Shown: positions 1-6,209 of the stretch, one piece after another | Layout: the number at the start of each line of letters is the position of its first letter | Position numbering within the stretch: position 1 is the first letter of the stretch | Source: CAYTCZ01 sp964436315 | GTDB taxonomy: Bacteria; Actinomycetota; Thermoleophilia; Gaiellales; Gaiellaceae | DNA: 10,272 bases | Assembly: GCA_964436315.1 (NCBI GenBank) | Contig: CAYTCZ010000131.1 | Location: 1 to 10,272 of the forward strand | Direction of reading: 5' to 3' | Program-made: the position numbers and the translations under genes | The notes under the pieces: generated by a model | The model's database searches: none | Seen by the model: only the letters and a program-made list of their open reading frames with translations | What the model was told of the DNA's origin: nothing

Positions 1-55
1 GGCCTCGCTGCCTGCTCACTGACACAGGCGGGCGAGAACGCGTTACGGTACCCAC

Positions 56-253
56 GTGCCGATGCTTCTGACCATGGGTGAAGCCGCCGACGAAGTGGCC
101 GCCGAGACCGAGTCCGCGTCAGAGTCTGCGGACCAGGCAACCGGCCCGGCGAGCGTGCCGAGTCCGCTCGTGGTCATCGGGGTCGCATTCGTCGCCGGTG
201 CTGCGGTCGCGCGGTGGCTCGATTGGAGGGAGCGCGCTCGGGCAGCCGCCTGA
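56..253 (+). CDS. Small single-pass membrane protein, unknown function
   Basis: This 65-residue reading frame ends in TGA. Residues about 7-35 are acidic and Ala/Ser-rich (Glu and Asp repeated). A hydrophobic segment follows at about 38-52 (VVIGVAFVAGAAVA), and then a short basic tail (RWLDWRERARAAA). That is the layout of a tail-anchored or single-pass membrane protein. The GTG at 56 and the ATGs at 62 and 74 are all possible starts, and no good Shine-Dalgarno sequence separates them; ATG 74 gives a protein beginning MGEAADE. It lies 46 bases upstream of a DUF3618-like gene on the same strand, and such small membrane proteins often cluster in Actinobacteria, so a shared transcript is likely. 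I do not recognise a family. The composition and the neighbour make it more likely real than a chance ORF. Confidence 0.5.
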   Translation: MPMLLTMGEAADEVAAETESASESADQATGPASVPSPLVVIGVAFVAGAAVARWLDWRERARAAA

Positions 254-299
254 ACGGGCGTCGCCGATATTCAACCGACAGCTTCGTTCCTGAAGGATC

Positions 300-575
300 A
301 TGACAAAGACCAGAACTGACGCCGAGCTTCGCGAGCAGATTGACGAAGAGCGGCAGGCGCTCGGCGAGGCGATCGAGAATCTGCGAACCGAGTTCGTCGG
401 GATGCGCGCTCTGCGCGAGAATCTCCCCGCAATTGCGGCCGGTGCCTTTGTGCTCGGGTTCGTGATTTCGGGTGGCGTCGGTGCGGCGATCAGACTGGTG
501 ATGCGGCGGGGCTACGAGCGCAGAACGTCTCGCTTGCAGCTCGCCAGGCTCCGGATTACCGCCAGGCTCGGTTGA
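300..575 (+). CDS. DUF3618-like small membrane protein
   Basis: This is a 91-residue protein. Residues about 7-35 form an amphipathic, charged helix (AELREQIDEERQALGEAI) of the kind found at the N-terminus of DUF3618 proteins, where a repeated D/E-R-x-x-L pattern precedes a membrane segment. A transmembrane helix lies at about 42-67 (LPAIAAGAFVLGFVISGGVG), followed by a basic cytoplasmic tail rich in Arg. ATG 300 is preceded by GAAGGA at 292-297, a good Shine-Dalgarno sequence with unusually short spacing. DUF3618 proteins are usually found in actinobacterial envelope-stress or holin-like clusters and their function is not established. The family call is from pattern recall and could be wrong; that this is a real membrane protein gene is more secure. 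Confidence 0.65.
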   Translation: MTKTRTDAELREQIDEERQALGEAIENLRTEFVGMRALRENLPAIAAGAFVLGFVISGGVGAAIRLVMRRGYERRTSRLQLARLRITARLG

Positions 576-821
576 GATTTCGCAGTCGCACTGCTCGTTG
601 ATGCCCTCGCGCAAGGCGCGTTCGAGTTTCTCGTTAACGCAGTCGACGGACTGGTCGAGACCGACGACCCTGTCGCCAATCTCGTCGAGGTCGGCGTATC
701 GGGTTTTCGACGGCTGGCGCTCGAACACCCGGCGCGATATCGGATCGCGTTCCAACGGGTCGTCCCCGGCCTGCGCCCGTGGCCCGAACTTGCTACGGGG
801 AGGGAGCGCGCCTGGAGCCAG
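576..821 (+). pseudogene. Remnant of a TetR-family regulator (C-terminal ligand domain only)
   Basis: The frame that continues directly after the TGA of the upstream gene reads as protein for about 80 residues but has no ATG, GTG or TTG start. Its conceptual translation includes ALAQGAFEFLVNAVDGLVE at 606-659, DDPVANLVEVGVSGFRRLA at 663-719 and LEHPARYRIAFQRVVPGL at 720-773. The order of a helix, 'DDPV..L', 'F..LALEHPARYR..F' and a Pro-rich turn is typical of the C-terminal domain of TetR/AcrR regulators (the type seen with the TetR_C/WHG domain). The N-terminal helix-turn-helix is absent, because the upstream sequence in this frame is the DUF3618-like gene. The frame loses protein character after about 821 and then runs into tRNA-Tyr. 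I read it as a fragment truncated at both ends. It is not an expressed gene as it stands. Confidence 0.5.
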
Positions 822-851
822 TTCCCTTTCGGCAGGGGCGCCGGCTCGAGA

Positions 852-933
852 TGGGGGAGGGAGGATTCGAACCTCCGAAGGCAGAGCCAACTGGTTTACA
901 GCCAGTCCCCTTTGGCCACTCGGGAACTCCCCC
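852..933 (-). tRNA. tRNA-Tyr (anticodon GTA)
   Basis: On the minus strand the acceptor stem GGGGGAG (927-933) pairs with CTCCCCC (853-859), followed by an A discriminator at 852. The anticodon arm is ACTGG-CTGTAAA-CCAGT, with GTA read from 899-897. The T arm is GGAGG-TTCGAAT-CCTCC (860-876). A long variable arm between the anticodon and T arms makes this an 82-nt class II tRNA, as expected for bacterial tRNA-Tyr. The 3' CCA is not encoded (the bases after the discriminator are TC), so CCA must be added after transcription. The gene points away from pilT and its 3' end abuts the TetR remnant. Confidence 0.95.
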
Positions 934-1027
934 GAAGCGGGCCAAGTCTAGCTGGTGATTGCCGGAGCACAGAGCTCTTACGAGCGAGGCACACAACCCT
1001 AGAGAACGACAACTCCGCGGCCGATAG

Positions 1028-1035
1028 AAGGAGGT
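1028..1035 (+). promoter_or_regulatory. Strong ribosome binding site of pilT
   Basis: AAGGAGGT is a full-length match to the anti-Shine-Dalgarno sequence, four bases before ATG 1040. It fixes the pilT start and argues that the gene was well translated before it was interrupted. It is the best Shine-Dalgarno sequence seen in the window. Confidence 0.85.
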
Positions 1036-1039
1036 CAAT

Positions 1040-2197
1040 ATGGACCTGAATCCTCTCCTTGCGCACGTCATCGAGGTCGGTGGCAGCGATCTCCATCTGA
1101 AGGAGTCGTCTGTTCCCATCGGACGCCTCGACGGAGATCTGGAAGAAATCGATGACCGAGCCCTGACAGCTGAGGACCTCGAGTCAGTCCTCCACCAGAT
1201 AACGGAACGTACACCTGCGAAACGAGAGGCATTTCTCGCCACGGGGGAGCTCGATACGGCCTACGTCGCAGAAACGATCGGTCGGTTTCGCGTGAACGGT
1301 TTTCGCCAGCGGGGGTCCATCTCGTTTGCCTTCCGGTATGTCCCCCGTGTCGTTCCCAGCTTTCGCAAGCTCGGACTCCCGGACGGCTTGGACTCGATCG
1401 CGGAGGAGCGCCGGGGACTCGTACTGGTAACCGGCGCCACCGGTGCTGGGAAGTCGACGACTCTCGCAGCGATCGTTGATCACATCAACAGAACGCGTTG
1501 ACAACACATTGTCACGATCGAAGACCCGATCGAGATCGTCCACGACGATCAGCAGTGCCTCGTGAACCAGCGCGAGGTCGGACTCGATACGGAGTCATTC
1601 GGACAGGCCTTGCGCAGAGTGCTGCGCCAGGACCCCGATGTCATCCTGATCGGCGAGCTCCGCGACGAGGAATCGGCCCGAGCCGCCCTGCAGGCGGCCG
1701 AGTCAGGACACCTCGTGCTCTCGACGATGCACACAATCGATGCAGTCGAGACGGTTACTCGGCTCATCGAGCTGTTCCCGGCGGCGAAGCAGACCATGAT
1801 TCGCCAGGTGCTCGGAGGCACCCTCCGTGGAGCCGTTGCGCAGCGGCTTCTGCCAAAGATCGGCGGAGGGCGTGTCGTAGTCGTCGAGGTGATGGTCAAT
1901 ACCGCGCGAATTGCCGAACTGATTCGCGACCCATTGAAGACCGAGCAGATCGCGGACGCGATCGACGAGGGTGCCATCCATCGAATGCAGACGTTCACCC
2001 AGTCTCTCGTACAACTGGTGCTTGACGGATCCGTCGAGTACGAAACTGCGGCGAATGCTGCCACCAACCGCCACGACTTCGAGATCGCGTGCAAGCAGGC
2101 CCTGAAGGAGCAGGCTGCCGCGGCCGGAGAGGACACCGAGGCGGATGACGGCGGCAAGGCTGACGCGGAACCTGTCAGCCACCTTCGCCTCGCATAG
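1040..2197 (+). pseudogene. pilT: Type IV pilus retraction ATPase PilT, interrupted by in-frame TGA
   Basis: Read through the TGA at codon 154 (1499-1501), this is one gap-free secretion ATPase of 385 codons. The N-terminal domain carries GGSDLHL near residue 14. Walker A is GATGAGKST (132-140), the Asp box TIEDPIE (159-165), Walker B DPDVILIGE (198-206) and the His box GHLVLSTMHT (223-232). RIAELIRDPLKTEQI in the C-terminal part matches the place of the PilT-type AIRNLIRE motif, which separates PilT from PilB. PilT is the cytoplasmic hexameric motor that depolymerises pilin during retraction. The sequence around the stop reads INRTR-stop-QHIVTIED, so the stop replaces exactly one residue, and CGA (Arg) to TGA is the simplest origin. 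The upstream product would keep Walker A but lose all other catalytic boxes. GTG 1562 could restart the second half in frame, without Walker A. The C-terminal extension is acidic. A base-call error or a genuine nonsense mutation would look the same here. Confidence 0.88.
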
Positions 2198-2203
2198 AGG
2201 CGA

Positions 2204-2364
2204 ATGGTTCGACGCATCGGCCTGACCGTCTGCGCAGCTGCGATGCTGTCTGCGCTCGTTGCTTTGACACCCGGATCGATCCGCGCCGACACGGTCGCGT
2301 TTTTCATCGGTTCCGGACAACCTTCCCAGCTACCTCCAGCCGAACCCGTACGGGGAGCACCGTC
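2204..2364 (+). pseudogene. Signal-peptide 5' end of the transglycosylase/peptidase gene, out of frame with it
   Basis: ATG 2204 lies seven bases after the pilT stop, with AGAGG at 2196-2200 as a possible ribosome site. It opens with MVRRIGLTVCAAAMLSALVA and LTPGSIRADT, a clear Sec signal peptide (basic n-region, hydrophobic core, small residues before a cleavage site near Ala-Asp). This frame runs on past 2365 but loses sensible composition after about 2305. The enzyme body begins in a different frame by 2365. Between them, a third frame from about 2304 to 2361 reads VPDNLPSYLQPNPYGEH with high GC at third codon positions. I infer one exported protein whose 5' part carries one or two single-base indels, one of them plausibly in the TTTTT run at 2300-2304. 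The alternative is that a non-secreted enzyme starts at TTG 2365, which fits poorly with its wall substrates. Confidence 0.5.
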
Positions 2365-3707
2365 TTGCCGCCGGAGCTGCTCGTTCCTCCAAAGGTGCCC
2401 GCATACCGCTCTCCTGAGCAGCTTCGGGAGACCCACGCACTCGCCGGCGAAGCGTACGGTGTCCCCTGGGAAGTGCTGGCGGCGATCAACCGGATCGAGA
2501 CCAACTTCGGCGAGAACATGGGCCCTAGCTCGGCTGGCGCCATCGGCTGGATGCAGTTTCTGCCGACCTCTTGGGCGCTCTGGGGAACCGACGCGAGCGG
2601 AGACGGCCTGGCCGACCCGTCGGACCCGGAGGATGCAATCTTCTCGGCCGCTCGCTACCTCGCTGCGGCCGGCGCGGAGCACAATCTGTACCAGGCGATC
2701 TTCGCGTACAACCACGCCGACTGGTACGTCCTCGACGTCCTCGACCTCGCGGCAATCTACAGCGGCGGCGCGGCTCTGAGTGGCGGACCGCCGATCGTGG
2801 ATGGCCTCGGACAGCAGATTGTCTTCGAGATCGACGTCGAGCAAAGGCTGATTGACGCGAGAGTTGCCATCTCGGAGATTCGGCGCGAACTGGGCGGGGT
2901 CGAAGAGAAGCTCCAGCGGATCGAATGGCGCCTGCGGGCGGTTGAAGAGCGCGCCGGGAATCCGGATCTGAGCGCCCGGGACTTCGACTTGCTCGAGCGG
3001 CGCGCTACTCGACTCACGGCCAAACAAGACAAACTCAAGGCGCTCGCCGGAGAGCTTGCTGTTTCCCTCACCGACGCGTCCGACCGCTACCACGAGCTGC
3101 GAGACTCAGCCTCGACAATCGGCTTCTGGCGTCCATCGCCCCTGTATCACCTCGGCGAGGGTCTCGAGGGCTACATCTTCCCCGTGATCGGCCCGTTGGC
3201 GAGCTTCGGCGACGACTTCGGAGCTCACCGGCACAGCACCGGCTGGCATCACGGCAACGACATCTTCGCTCCGATGGGCACGCCCGTCGTCGCCGTCACC
3301 GACGGCCAGTTGTTCGGCATCGGCTGGAACGACGTAGGCGGCAACCGGCTCTGGCTCCGAGATGCTCAGAGGAACGAGTTCTACTACGCCCACCTCGCGG
3401 GCTTCTCACCGCTCGCCCTCGAGGGAGCGACTGTTCGCGCGGGTGATGTGCTCGGCTACACGGGTGACACCGGTGATGCCCTTGGCACACCGCCCCACCT
3501 CCACTTCGAAATTCACCCCCGTGAGCTCCTACCGCTCGGGTACGACGGCGTGGTGAACCCCTACGAGCAGCTCCGTGCCTGGACTCGCATTGGTGCCGAG
3601 GGCGAGGCAACCGAGTCCGACCGGAGTCTCGCCGGTGCGGCCCAAGACACCGCTGATGCGCAGCCGAGGGTGTTCACGGTCGTCGAAGACACAGTGATCA
3701 CATTCAC
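2365..3707 (+). CDS. Lytic transglycosylase + M23 peptidase fusion (peptidoglycan hydrolase), 3' end in gap
   Basis: Residue numbers count from TTG 2365. An SLT-type transglycosylase domain lies at about 20-130: the catalytic Glu is in INRIETNFG (E45), followed by SAGAIGWMQFLP (56-67), GDGLADPSDPEDAIFSA (79-95) and AYNH (114-117). A charged coiled coil follows at about 155-245. An M23/LytM metallopeptidase domain lies at about 268-402, with zinc ligands H295 and D299 (HHGNDIFAP), H343 (YYAHL) and H378-L-H380 (PPHLHFEIHP). All key residues are present, so both activities look intact: cutting the glycan strand and the peptide cross-link. The signal peptide is encoded just upstream in another frame. 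The frame enters the N run; its apparent end at 3816 cannot be trusted because the gap length is a placeholder. Placement directly after pilT suggests local wall opening for pilus passage, which is inference. Confidence 0.85.
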
Positions 3708-3807
3708 NNNNNNNNNNNNNNNNNNNNNNNNNNNNNNNNNNNNNNNNNNNNNNNNNNNNNNNNNNNNNNNNNNNNNNNNNNNNNNNNNNNNNNNNNNNNN
3801 NNNNNNN
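3708..3807. other. Assembly gap (100 N)
   Basis: Exactly 100 undetermined bases, the usual placeholder for a gap of unknown size in scaffolds. The reading frame across it is undefined, so the C-terminus of the peptidoglycan hydrolase and the true 5' side of the PASTA gene are unknown. Confidence 0.99.
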
Positions 3808-3821
3808 TCCGGATAACCGCG

Positions 3822-4774
3822 ATGACGGTCGTCTGGCTTCTGTGTGCCGCCTCGCTGACGTTCGCCGGCTCGCGCGTGCTCGCAACGGACAGGCCGGAGC
3901 GATCTGACCTCGTCCCCGAGCCACCGAAACAGGAGGCAAAGGTTTGGACGCTTACCGTTCCAGACGTCCGCGGGCAGCCAATGTCTTCGCCCAAGGCATG
4001 CTGGAGGAGAGCGGCTTCGCGTGGAAGGTCGACGGCGACGTCGAGGGGTACGCGGCAAACCTCGTCGTGAGCCAGTTCCCCGAACCCGGAGCGACGGTCG
4101 TAGCAGAGGGAGCGCCGACCATCATCTTGATCCTCGGGCGCAATCCCGACTATGAGGAGCGAGGGTCTCCCGAAAACGAATCACCGTACGACGGCACCGA
4201 GGCGATCGTCATTGGCGGGACATCGACCTCGCCTCACGCTCTGGAATCCCAAGAGGAAGCGATGGCGGAGCCGGAGCAACCAAGCGCTACTCCGACCGAA
4301 GCTCCTGAGCCGACAAACGAAGCAACCGAGGCCGAGCCGGAGCCGGCAACGCCGCTAGAAGAGCCGCAGAGCAAGCCTGCCCCGGCGCCGACCAACCCGA
4401 AGGCTGAGTCCGACGAAACCTCGTCAGCCGACTCATCCGGTGCGGATCCAGACGGCCCGGACTTCGTCGTTCCGGGTGCGCCGGAGGAGCCTCCCGGGGC
4501 GATGCCGCTACCGGAGCGCGCAGCAATGATCAGTGAAAAGCTTGCTCAGCACCCGTCGGCGACCCCTGAACTGGTCGACTGGTACCTGTACCAGCACGAG
4601 TGGGTCATCGCGGGAGCCAAGTTCGGCTGGAGTCAAGGGGCCGAAGCGCTCGAAGTCCTAATCGAGGTCGATTTGGCGCTGTACGAGCGATGGGGGATCG
4701 GCGCCAGGAGCGCGGACCATGCGCGAGAGACGCTGAAAGAAGTCAAACGACTGACAAGGAGTTACGGGAACTAA
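3822..4774 (+). pseudogene. Membrane-anchored PASTA-domain protein with one-base frameshift
   Basis: ATG 3822 starts a hydrophobic segment (MTVVWLLCAASLTFAGSRV) and a charged stretch, reaching VPDVRGQ at 3957-3977. From 3980 the protein continues in another frame as NVFAQGMLEESGFAWKV and later VVSQFPEPGATVVAEGAP. Joining the two frames with one base added near 3979 gives VPDVRGQP-NVFAQGMLEESGF, 21 residues with no gap against the usual PASTA start (VPDV-x-G...A...L...GF). PASTA domains bind peptidoglycan or muropeptides. An acidic Pro/Glu/Thr-rich linker of about 100 residues follows (4180-4500), then a helical C-terminal domain of about 90 residues (LPERAAMISEKLAQ to LTRSYGN) that I do not recognise. 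TAA lies three bases before the pilin start, so the two genes are co-transcribed. Because the gap sits 14 bases upstream, the start could lie earlier. ATG 3944 only gives a headless product. Confidence 0.7.
4756..4761 (+). promoter_or_regulatory. Shine-Dalgarno-like AAGGAG upstream of the pilin gene
   Basis: AAGGAG lies inside the last codons of the PASTA gene, 16 bases before ATG 4778. The spacing is longer than usual, so translation may rely partly on coupling to the upstream stop (TAA 4772-4774). No better site is present. Confidence 0.4.
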
Positions 4775-4777
4775 TCA

Positions 4778-5332
4778 ATGCGAACACGACTGCGGCAACT
4801 TCGAGCCGAGAGCGGGTACACGCTGACCGAGCTCCTGGCCGTGATGGTCGTCCTCGGCATCGTCTTGGGCGCCCTCACGATCCTCTTCGTCTCTGGCTCC
4901 CGGGCTGAGATCCGTGCGAACCAGGAATTCCAGGCGCAACAGAATGCTCGGCTAGCCCTTGACCGTATGCGGCGTGAGCTCCACTGCGCGAGCGCCGTGT
5001 CGGCGCCGAGCGGGACCCCGACCACGACCATCACCGTCACGCTTCCGGCGGGATGTCAGGGCGCCGACACCGTCGTGACGTATGCGACCGCGAACGTCTC
5101 GACCGATCGCTACCAGATGACCCGCCAAGGCGGTGACGGCAGTACGTGGGGCGACACGGTAACCGTCGCCGACTACTTCACAAACGACGACGTGTTCACG
5201 TACACCGCCCCTGGCTCGGGAACGCTCGGCGTTCTTAGCGTCGATTTCCCGGTCAATCTCGACCCGACTGACCCCAACAGGCTCTGGCGGCTCGAGGACG
5301 ACATCGTGCTACGGAACACGACGCGGCTCTGA
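4778..5332 (+). CDS. Type IV prepilin-like protein (PilW/PulJ-like minor pilin)
   Basis: This is 184 residues with a textbook prepilin leader: basic MRTRLRQLRAESG (1-13), prepilin peptidase cleavage after Gly13, mature N-terminus YTLTELLAVMVVLGIVLGAL with Glu at mature position 5, and a hydrophobic helix to about residue 39. A long amphipathic helix follows (AEIRANQEFQAQQNARLALD), then RMRRELHCA, which is typical of PilW/PulJ-type minor pilins. The rest is Thr/Gly/Asp-rich beta-type sequence, with two cysteines (C70 and C93) that could form a disulfide. PilD at 7411 is the expected processing enzyme. The frame is intact with sensible codon use throughout, unlike most neighbours. It is too short and too late in the locus to assign as the major pilin with confidence. 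Confidence 0.88.
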   Translation: MRTRLRQLRAESGYTLTELLAVMVVLGIVLGALTILFVSGSRAEIRANQEFQAQQNARLALDRMRRELHCASAVSAPSGTPTTTITVTLPAGCQGADTVVTYATANVSTDRYQMTRQGGDGSTWGDTVTVADYFTNDDVFTYTAPGSGTLGVLSVDFPVNLDPTDPNRLWRLEDDIVLRNTTRL

Positions 5333-5371
5333 CCGTAGGCGTCAGGCTACTCATTCAGGTCCTACTCCGTG

Positions 5372-5404
5372 CTCACCCGGTCTGATCGAGGGCCGCGCGG
5401 TGAG
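5372..5404. terminator. Possible bidirectional hairpin between converging genes
   Basis: CTCACC at 5372-5377 pairs with GGTGAG at 5399-5404 across a 21-base GC-rich loop. It lies between the plus-strand pilin stop and the minus-strand ORF stop at 5440, where a terminator would be expected. There is no U-tract and the stem is short, so this is weak. Confidence 0.25.
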
Positions 5405-5439
5405 ATCAACGGCAATGTCTTCACATGATCGGGACCAGA

Positions 5440-5679
5440 TCAGCCCTCGGCGGAGCCCTCTCCAAGACTCTCGAAAGCGCGGAGACACGCCTCGTACGAG
5501 GCATCTCGCAGCTCGACGCTCGTTCCGGCAGCGAGGGCCGCTGCAACGGCAGCTGGCTCGGCAGGGACGTTGAAGTCTACGGCCATCTCGTCGAGCGGGA
5601 TGATCTGACAGTAGCCGTAGCTGGCCTTGTAGGCGACGACGCTTGACTCGTCTTCTGCAAAACGAGCTGGGATGCTCAC
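5440..5679 (-). CDS. Small protein of unknown function, likely C-terminal part of a split membrane protein
   Basis: The frame gives 79 residues from GTG 5679 (MSIPARFAEDESSVVAYKAS, then GYCQIIPLDEMAVDF and an Ala-rich C-terminal helix), ending in TGA. Composition and third-position GC look coding, and no plus-strand frame here is convincing. The frame is also open upstream of the GTG and reads LGESGDRNKAFGDE-VSIPAR, which still looks like protein, so GTG 5679 is probably not a natural start. No Shine-Dalgarno sequence precedes it. I infer that this is the extracytoplasmic part of a protein whose membrane anchor is the small ORF at 5676-5807. The function is unknown; one Cys is present. It lies inside the pilus locus but on the opposite strand. 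Confidence 0.5.
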   Translation of the reverse strand: MSIPARFAEDESSVVAYKASYGYCQIIPLDEMAVDFNVPAEPAAVAAALAAGTSVELRDASYEACLRAFESLGEGSAEG

Positions 5680-5807
5680 TTCGTCGCCAAAAGCCTTGTT
5701 GCGGTCGCCGCTTTCCCCCAGGTGGCTGCGGCGACGATGAGGGCCAAGGCGACGGCTAACACGATCCCAACAATGAGATCTCGTCTCGTCCGAAGCGCGT
5801 TCCGCAC
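5676..5807 (-). CDS. 43-residue membrane-anchor ORF, probably the N-terminus of the protein at 5440-5679
   Basis: GTG 5807 opens MRNALRTRRDLIVGIVLAVA followed by LALIVAAATWGK and a short tail to TGA 5678-5676. It has a basic n-region and one strong transmembrane helix, in type II membrane protein layout. Its stop overlaps the GTG of the next ORF (GTGA), so the two could be translationally coupled. A simpler reading is one protein: adding a single G to the G5 run at 5713-5717 (CCCCC on the plus strand) converts TWGKAAT to TWGESGDRNKAFGDE and joins both ORFs in frame into a protein of about 122 residues. No Shine-Dalgarno sequence is visible before GTG 5807. Confidence 0.45.
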   Translation of the reverse strand: MRNALRTRRDLIVGIVLAVALALIVAAATWGKAATATRLLATK

Positions 5808-5818
5808 GTAAAGTATTT

Positions 5819-5900
5819 CGACACGGGCCCGGCCGCCCTTGAGGGTGCTTGGCTAGGCGGCGTTTGCTTACACAAGAGCCCTCGTCCGAGACGGGCCCGG
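5819..5900. repeat. Imperfect 14-bp direct repeat with palindromic core
   Basis: CGA(C/G)ACGGGCCCGG occurs at 5819-5832 and again at 5887-5900, 68 bases apart, with one mismatch. The core CGGGCCCG is its own reverse complement, so the copies can act as direct or inverted repeats. They flank the start side of the minus-strand membrane protein gene, so an operator role is possible but unproven. Nothing else is recognised in 5808-5972. Confidence 0.35.
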
Positions 5901-5972
5901 GATTCGAGATGCTTCGACGCCGATCAGCTGGAGATGGTCACGGTGATCGCCGACTGCGCTGGCCGCGCGGAC

Positions 5973-6206
5973 TCAGCAGTCGTAAGCGTAGAGGTCGTCC
6001 ATCAAGTCGATGTAGAGGAGATTGAGTCGCTCGGGAAGGCTTTGCCGTGACCTCAACGCTTCGAGGACGCGCACGAGCCCACGCCGTTCGTCGATGCTCG
6101 GCCAGTGTTCGCCCCCAGCCGCCTTCGTCTTCAGGTTGTGGGCCAGCGACCACTGATCGTTCGCCGCGAGTTTCTCGGCCAGAACAACCCGTGTTCCGGT
6201 GTGAGT
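5973..6206 (-). pseudogene. Unknown small protein fragment without a start codon
   Basis: On the minus strand, 77 codons are open between a TGA at 6209-6207 and the TGA at 5975-5973. The translation looks like true protein: VVLAEKLAANDQWSLAHNL, then KTKAAGGEHWPSIDERRGLV, RVLEALRSRQSLPERLNLL and YIDLMDDLYAYDC at the end. It is soluble, helical and rich in Leu, Arg and Asp. There is no ATG, GTG or TTG at its head. An ATG in another frame at 6210-6208 (MNSHRNT) could supply the start if one base were lost near 6190-6196, giving about 79 residues. I do not recognise the family. It ends where the broken pilin begins on the other strand, with no room for a divergent promoter. Confidence 0.45.
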
Positions 6207-6209
6207 TCA

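Noticed and set aside
174..890. Open frame of about 238 codons on the minus strand
   Set aside because: It runs through tRNA-Tyr and is antisense to both small membrane protein genes and the TetR remnant, whose plus-strand reading is far more protein-like.
598..951. Plus-strand ORF starting TTG 598
   Set aside because: It overlaps the tRNA and is Ser/Arg-rich without domains. The neighbouring frame gives the TetR-like translation.
1499..1501. TGA in pilT as a recoded sense codon (selenocysteine or alternative code)
   Set aside because: TGA ends other genes in this window as a normal stop (for example at 253, 575, 5332 and 6603), and the position in PilT is not a conserved Cys. No support for a selenocysteine element was looked for beyond the local hairpin, which is too small.
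1498..1526. TTGACA as a -35 box driving the second half of pilT
   Set aside because: The -10 position 17 bases downstream (AAGACC) bears no resemblance to TATAAT, and the bases encode conserved PilT residues.
1562..2197. Independent gene starting at GTG 1562
   Set aside because: It lacks Walker A, is in the same frame as the upstream half, and has no Shine-Dalgarno sequence; it is the second part of pilT.
1549..3093. Long open frame of about 514 codons on the minus strand
   Set aside because: It is fully antisense to pilT and the peptidoglycan hydrolase, which have clear domain motifs. Its translation is Arg/Ser/Pro-rich with no recognisable domain, as is common opposite GC-rich genes.
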